Assembly: GCA_020628305.1 (NCBI GenBank)
Contig: JAHDFH010000010.1
Span: 10,362 to 49,187 of the forward strand
DNA length: 38,826 nucleotides
From: Acidimicrobiales bacterium
GTDB lineage: Bacteria > Actinomycetota > Acidimicrobiia > Acidimicrobiales > SZUA-35
Direction: 5' to 3'
Of this stretch, positions 34,465 through 38,826 are shown piece after piece; position 1 is the first letter of the stretch; each line of letters opens with the position of its first letter. A model generated the notes under the pieces. The model was not told the origin of the DNA, searched no databases, and saw nothing but the letters and a program-made list of their open reading frames with translations. A program made the translations under genes and the position numbers.

Positions 34465-35904
34465 TCAATATGCTCCATCGCTCTTCAGCACAGCTGGTAT
34501 GGTCTTCAACAATATTGAAATATCAATAAACAATGACCAGTTATCGACGTAGTAGAGATCTAAGCGTGTGTACTGTTCAAAAGTGGTTGTACTGCGACCA
34601 GACACTTGCCACATGCCCGTAATGCCAGGTTTAACACGAAGACGAGCATATAGATCAAAGCTCCACTCTGACATTTCTGCACGCAATGCAGGCCTCGGCC
34701 CCACGAGGCTCATTTCGTTCTTGACAACATTGATCAGCTGTGGAAGCTCATCTAGCGAGGTCTTACGTAGAAAGTTTCCAATTTTGGTCACTCGAGGGTC
34801 GTTCTTCATCTTAAACAACGGGCCTGAGCCTTCATTGTGTTCTTCGAGCCGTTTGAGAATCTCCTCAGCGTCTGTAACCATGGTTCTAAATTTGAGAACT
34901 TGGAACGGCTCTCCATTCTGCCCAACACGCTCTTGCTTGAACAGGATTGGGCCTTTGGATGTGAATTTGACAGCCAAACCAATGCCGATCATGATCGGGC
35001 TAGCTAAGGTGAGTGCTGTTGATGCAATAGCAAGATCAAACAAACGCTTGGCAAACTGTCGCCAGCCATGACGATGACGGGGTTCAATATAAACAATTGG
35101 GAACTTACCCAGTGTTCGTACAGTTAAGCGATCTGGAGAAATGTCCGCAAGCGTTGAAGACAACTCCACGTGAAGGCCAGCTTCGACTAGGTCGCGCACT
35201 AGGCGATTAGAAAACCTCATGTCGATGCCTGAAGCCGCTACCACAACGCTACTGGCATCATTAGAACGAGCTTCTGAAAGCACAATAGTTGTCAAGGCGT
35301 TGGGGTCGATTACTTGGGTTGGATCGATCGTAGTAACAACGTTGTAGCCCAAGTACTTGTGACTCGAGAGCATGTCGGCGATACTTTCGCCTTCTTCGTT
35401 ACCACCGACCAGCACGACTCGTCTTTGAATATTTCCGGAGCGACGCTTACTAGCAAACCAACGGCGAACAGCTTCTCGTTCGAGCCAGATCAAGAAATAG
35501 CCTGCCGCAATCGAGATCAGCGCCGCTGAACGGTTGAGTTCTAGGTTGAAAAAGTAAAGAACTAGAACTACTGAAACTGCAGACTTTGTGTAGGCATTGG
35601 TAAGGCGGCGAATTTCATCAGCCCGTCTCGAGATAAATCTCGCCGAATAGAGCTTGTCTTTTACAAACCATACGGTTACAGCGCACGCAAATCCTAAGGC
35701 GATAACGCTTTGAGTCCAGTCAGCAGATGACGCCACCAAACCTGCCATCAAAACAAAGGCGAGGGCGACCATGTCAAAAATCCAGAATCGGGCTCTAGTT
35801 AAGTGAACCGCTGGTAACTTCTTGCGATTCTCGGCACGAGTGGTGGCCAGCTGTTCAGTTATTAGATGCTCAGGAATCTGAGTGGCGCTGCTTACCTCGG
35901 TCAC
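34465..35904 (-). CDS. Exopolysaccharide biosynthesis polyprenyl glycosylphosphotransferase (bacterial sugar transferase)
   Basis: N-terminal TM segments; KRLFDLAIASTALTLASPIM, GPILFKQERVGQNGEPFQVLKFRTMVTDAEE, LRKTSLDELPQLINVVKNEMSLVGPRPALRAE, RLRVKPGITGMWQVSGRS. Confidence 0.95.
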   Translation of the reverse strand: MTEVSSATQIPEHLITEQLATTRAENRKKLPAVHLTRARFWIFDMVALAFVLMAGLVASSADWTQSVIALGFACAVTVWFVKDKLYSARFISRRADEIRRLTNAYTKSAVSVVLVLYFFNLELNRSAALISIAAGYFLIWLEREAVRRWFASKRRSGNIQRRVVLVGGNEEGESIADMLSSHKYLGYNVVTTIDPTQVIDPNALTTIVLSEARSNDASSVVVAASGIDMRFSNRLVRDLVEAGLHVELSSTLADISPDRLTVRTLGKFPIVYIEPRHRHGWRQFAKRLFDLAIASTALTLASPIMIGIGLAVKFTSKGPILFKQERVGQNGEPFQVLKFRTMVTDAEEILKRLEEHNEGSGPLFKMKNDPRVTKIGNFLRKTSLDELPQLINVVKNEMSLVGPRPALRAEMSEWSFDLYARLRVKPGITGMWQVSGRSTTTFEQYTRLDLYYVDNWSLFIDISILLKTIPAVLKSDGAY

Positions 35905-35999
35905 GTAAATCTAGACGGCGGCTAGCTCCTAAAAGTTACATAAAAAGGGAACTATCTGGCAATTTCAAGGGCTTTTAGCAGAAATTTGGTTCTTTATGC

Positions 36000-37109
36000 C
36001 TAGATACGATCTTCTGCTTGTTGCATCAGCGCCAGCGGTTGAACCGCGGCAAGTCGGACATGGTCAGAACCTTGAGAGCCATAAAGTTCACCCGGGATAC
36101 CAACGATTCCTAGCTCCTCAGCAAGAAATTGTGCAAGCTCCCAGCCATTTCCTGTTGGAGCTTTAACCCAGAGATAAAACGCACCTGCCGGGACTGTTGC
36201 TTCAATGTCAATCTTTGCCAGAAGCTCAACTAAGTAAGTCATGTTTGACAGGTAGGTTGTGCGTTGTTGGCCGACGTGCCCTTCATCACGCAGAGCTGCG
36301 GTAGCAGCTGCAAGCACGGGGCCTGGCTGCATCAATCCGGCGTGCTTGCGAACCTCACCTAAGTAGTCGATAAGCTCAGCATCTCCTGCATAGAAACCGG
36401 AACGCAAGCCAGCAAAGTTAGAGCGTTTGGAAAGAGAATGAACGCTGATAACGCCCGTCGCCCCTGATTGCAGAGCGGAAACAGGCGGGGTGTTCCAAAA
36501 GAACTCTATGTAGCACTCATCTGAAACCACCAGGACTCCATGTTCTCGTCCCCAAGCAACTACACCGGCAACATCATCTAGCCGTCCTGTTGGATTAGCT
36601 GGAGAGTTGACCCAAATCATGAGAGCGTCTTCGACGTCCTGAGGATCGATTGCTTCGAGATCCATTCGACCGTCTTCCAGCATTGGCACCGGGACAGCTC
36701 GACAGCCACCAAGCTTGGCCCCCATCGCATATGTTGGATAGCTGATGCCGGGGTAAAGAACAGTCTGTTTTGATGGGTTACGAAGTCGTAGGTATCCGGG
36801 TAGAGATGCTACGAACTCCTTTGAGCCCACTGTGGCTCTAAACTGCTCTGCGGCGAGGTCGACTCCAACAAGTTCTCGTAGCCAATGCGAAGCAGCAGCA
36901 CGAAATGTTGGTGTTCCAAACGACGGAGGATAAGACTTTGCTAGGTCTGGGTCTGCAAGCATGTTGACGGCAAGCATCGGTGGCCTATCTGTAGGAGCAC
37001 CAATTGTCAGATCAATTGCCCCGCCGGCGTGACGGGAAGCGATTGAAATTAGCTCCTTAATCTGATCCTGAGGATAGGGCGGTGGAACAAAACCCGTGTG
37101 TGGCGTCAT
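36000..37109 (-). CDS. dapC: Succinyldiaminopimelate transaminase-like aminotransferase (class I/II)
   Basis: IDLTIGAPTDRPP, VNSPANPTGRLDDV, VVSDECYIEF, SVHSLSKRSNFAGLRSGFYAGD. Confidence 0.85.
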   Translation of the reverse strand: MTPHTGFVPPPYPQDQIKELISIASRHAGGAIDLTIGAPTDRPPMLAVNMLADPDLAKSYPPSFGTPTFRAAASHWLRELVGVDLAAEQFRATVGSKEFVASLPGYLRLRNPSKQTVLYPGISYPTYAMGAKLGGCRAVPVPMLEDGRMDLEAIDPQDVEDALMIWVNSPANPTGRLDDVAGVVAWGREHGVLVVSDECYIEFFWNTPPVSALQSGATGVISVHSLSKRSNFAGLRSGFYAGDAELIDYLGEVRKHAGLMQPGPVLAAATAALRDEGHVGQQRTTYLSNMTYLVELLAKIDIEATVPAGAFYLWVKAPTGNGWELAQFLAEELGIVGIPGELYGSQGSDHVRLAAVQPLALMQQAEDRI

Positions 37110-37152
37110 GTGTTTAGTTTACCGCTTTAAATGGGCTCAGAATCAGCGACTC

Positions 37153-38541
37153 TTAAGCATCTTCTCCAACTATAAATTCGTTGAGCTGGCCCGCCAATAC
37201 TGTATCCATCCGAGCAACAACCTGCATTGCATCAACTGTCTCACGGGTAGATTCCACTCGACCTTCCCGATGGATCTGCGCTAGCACATCACCCCGAGAC
37301 CAGGGGATTTCGAGTTCATAAGCCTGAGAAGTCAGCTGGACTGCGTCTGCCAGGACTGTAACCAGGTGCTCAATTCCGTCGCCTGTAATTGCCGACACCC
37401 CTATCGCATCAGAGTATGAGGCAAGCACTCCTCGGTCGGCTTTGTCCATCTTGTTGAACACTAGAATAGTTGGCACTTGATCGGCCCCAATTTGTTCTAA
37501 CACTTCAACTACTGCTTTGATGTTGGAAGCGGGATCAACCGCTGAAGCATCTACAACATGCACAAGCAAGTCTGCAGCTGCCGCAACTTCGAGGGTGGAC
37601 TGAAATGCTTCAATCAGCTGATGTGGAAGTTTACGGACGAATCCGACAGTATCGGTAAGAAGAATCTTCTCACCACCTGGCAATCCAAATTGTCTAGTGG
37701 TGGCATCTAGCGTAGCGAAGAGCTTATCTTCTACCAAAACATCAGCGCTAGTTAACCGAGACAGCAACGATGACTTGCCGGCGTTTGTGTAACCAACGAT
37801 TGAAACCTTTTTGGTTCTAGAGCTTTGCCTGGCTTTGCGCTGCGAATCCCGCTTTATCTTGATCTGGCGAAGCTCAGCTTCTAGTTTGTGAATTCGCTTA
37901 ACCAAACGGCGACGGTCGACCTCTAGCTGGGTTTCACCCGGGCCCCTAGTTCCAATTCCACCGGCCTGTTGCGAGAAATTCTTCTTACCCCGCAAGCGAG
38001 GCAAGTTGTAACGCAGCTGAGCAAGCTCGACCTGAGCTTTGCCTTCTGCTGAAGTCGCATGTTGAGCGAAAATGTCTAAGATCACCGCTGTGCGATCAAG
38101 TGCAGTTCGTTTCAAAACCTTCTCTAGGTTAGCTTGCTGCGATGGGGCCAGCTCGTTGTCAAACACAACAGTGTCGCAGTCGTAGCTAAGCGCTAGTTCA
38201 AGAATTTCTTCTACTTTGCCCTTACCGATGTACATGGCAGGATCTGGGCTGTTGCGTTTCTGAATAACTCGATCAACAACATCTGCGCCGGCTGTATCGA
38301 TTAGTAGTTCAAGTTCGTCTAATGATTCTTCGATCTCCTCGACAGTTTCACCATCTAACACCACCCCAACGATCAGGATCTTTTCTCTAAACGCTCGATC
38401 TAGAAACCCTTTGGAGATCTCACCACCGAATTCTCCAAACGCTCCACGGTGATCAGAAATTATCTCTTTGGCCCCGAGATCCTCACCTACATCGACGAAC
38501 TCAAATTCTTCGGTATTCGGCTCTGAGTTGGATTCATCCAT
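37153..38541 (-). CDS. hflX: GTPase HflX
   Basis: DTVVFDNELAPSQQANLEKVL, ILDIFAQHATSAEGKAQVELAQLRYNLPRL, GPGETQLEVDRRRL, VSIVGYTNAGKSSLLSRLT, DTVGFVRKLPHQLIEAFQSTLEVA. Confidence 0.97.
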   Translation of the reverse strand: MDESNSEPNTEEFEFVDVGEDLGAKEIISDHRGAFGEFGGEISKGFLDRAFREKILIVGVVLDGETVEEIEESLDELELLIDTAGADVVDRVIQKRNSPDPAMYIGKGKVEEILELALSYDCDTVVFDNELAPSQQANLEKVLKRTALDRTAVILDIFAQHATSAEGKAQVELAQLRYNLPRLRGKKNFSQQAGGIGTRGPGETQLEVDRRRLVKRIHKLEAELRQIKIKRDSQRKARQSSRTKKVSIVGYTNAGKSSLLSRLTSADVLVEDKLFATLDATTRQFGLPGGEKILLTDTVGFVRKLPHQLIEAFQSTLEVAAAADLLVHVVDASAVDPASNIKAVVEVLEQIGADQVPTILVFNKMDKADRGVLASYSDAIGVSAITGDGIEHLVTVLADAVQLTSQAYELEIPWSRGDVLAQIHREGRVESTRETVDAMQVVARMDTVLAGQLNEFIVGEDA

Positions 38542-38572
38542 AGCTGGCTATAACCCTAGCTATTGAAGCCAC

Positions 38573-38826
38573 TCAAGTGTCGAGTCGAGCATGTTTTGTA
38601 ACATCCTCGACTAACGTCTCTGAATCGTGCGCAAACCAAGTGATACGAGGATCTCTTCTAAACCAGCGTTGCTGGCGGCGGGCAAAGCGTTTCGTCCGCA
38701 GTTTGGCCGTTTCTAGAGCTTCATCAAGGCTTACTTCGCCATCTAAATGAGAGAAGATCTCTTTGTAACCCAGGGCCTGCAATGCCGTGCTGGAAAGATT
38801 AAGTTTAAGCTCTCGTAATTCTTTGG
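38573..38826 (-). CDS. miaA: tRNA dimethylallyltransferase, C-terminal part, runs off the window
   Basis: KELRELKLNLSSTALQALGYKEI...LDEALETAKLRTKRFARRQQRWFRRDPRITW is typical of the MiaA C-terminus; the frame stays open to 38826 and the listed start is an internal TTG. Confidence 0.92.
   Translation of the reverse strand, partial: KELRELKLNLSSTALQALGYKEIFSHLDGEVSLDEALETAKLRTKRFARRQQRWFRRDPRITWFAHDSETLVEDVTKHARLDT

Overview
38.8 kb of compact chromosome with moderate GC, most consistent with a streamlined actinobacterium (Acidimicrobiia-like by gene order; taxonomy is inferred, not searched). Most of it is housekeeping. Minus-strand block: LPG-synthase-TM-like (partial), maf, GNAT, Ppx/GppA remnant, DUF501, ftsB/divIC, eno, then mfd, pth, rplY, prs and a GlmU-like gene. 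Next come a fused cytochrome b/sulfite-oxidase-fold protein, ispE, a bS22-like small ribosomal protein, tRNA-Gln(UUG) and an MFS transporter. Then ksgA, tatD, metG, rmuC, a DUF937-BON-OmpA protein, rsmI, DUF192, ychF, a bL37-like mini-ORF, DCC, EAL, a PfkB kinase, a RibD-C reductase, LysM (YneA/DivS-like), lexA, dapE, DUF1801, an FMN reductase, a sugar transferase, dapC, hflX and partial miaA. No CRISPR, transposon or rRNA was seen. Main points for a second look: (1) a GlmU homologue in its syntenic place that has lost the signatures of both catalytic activities; (2) a Ppx/GppA homologue reduced to its C-terminal half; (3) an accessory block between eno and mfd (Vps62-like membrane protein, LysM, pseudokinase, Zn-ribbon/FHA protein); (4) a 17-bp motif shared by the lexA/LysM divergent promoter and the rmuC promoter, possibly a non-canonical SOS operator; (5) a long self-complementary intergenic segment that looks like a 6S-type ncRNA; (6) two tiny ribosomal-protein ORFs (bS22-like, bL37-like) missing from the ORF track; (7) a heme b/Mo-oxidoreductase fusion with an internal twin-arginine motif; (8) a perfect 23-bp palindromic operator before the MFS gene.
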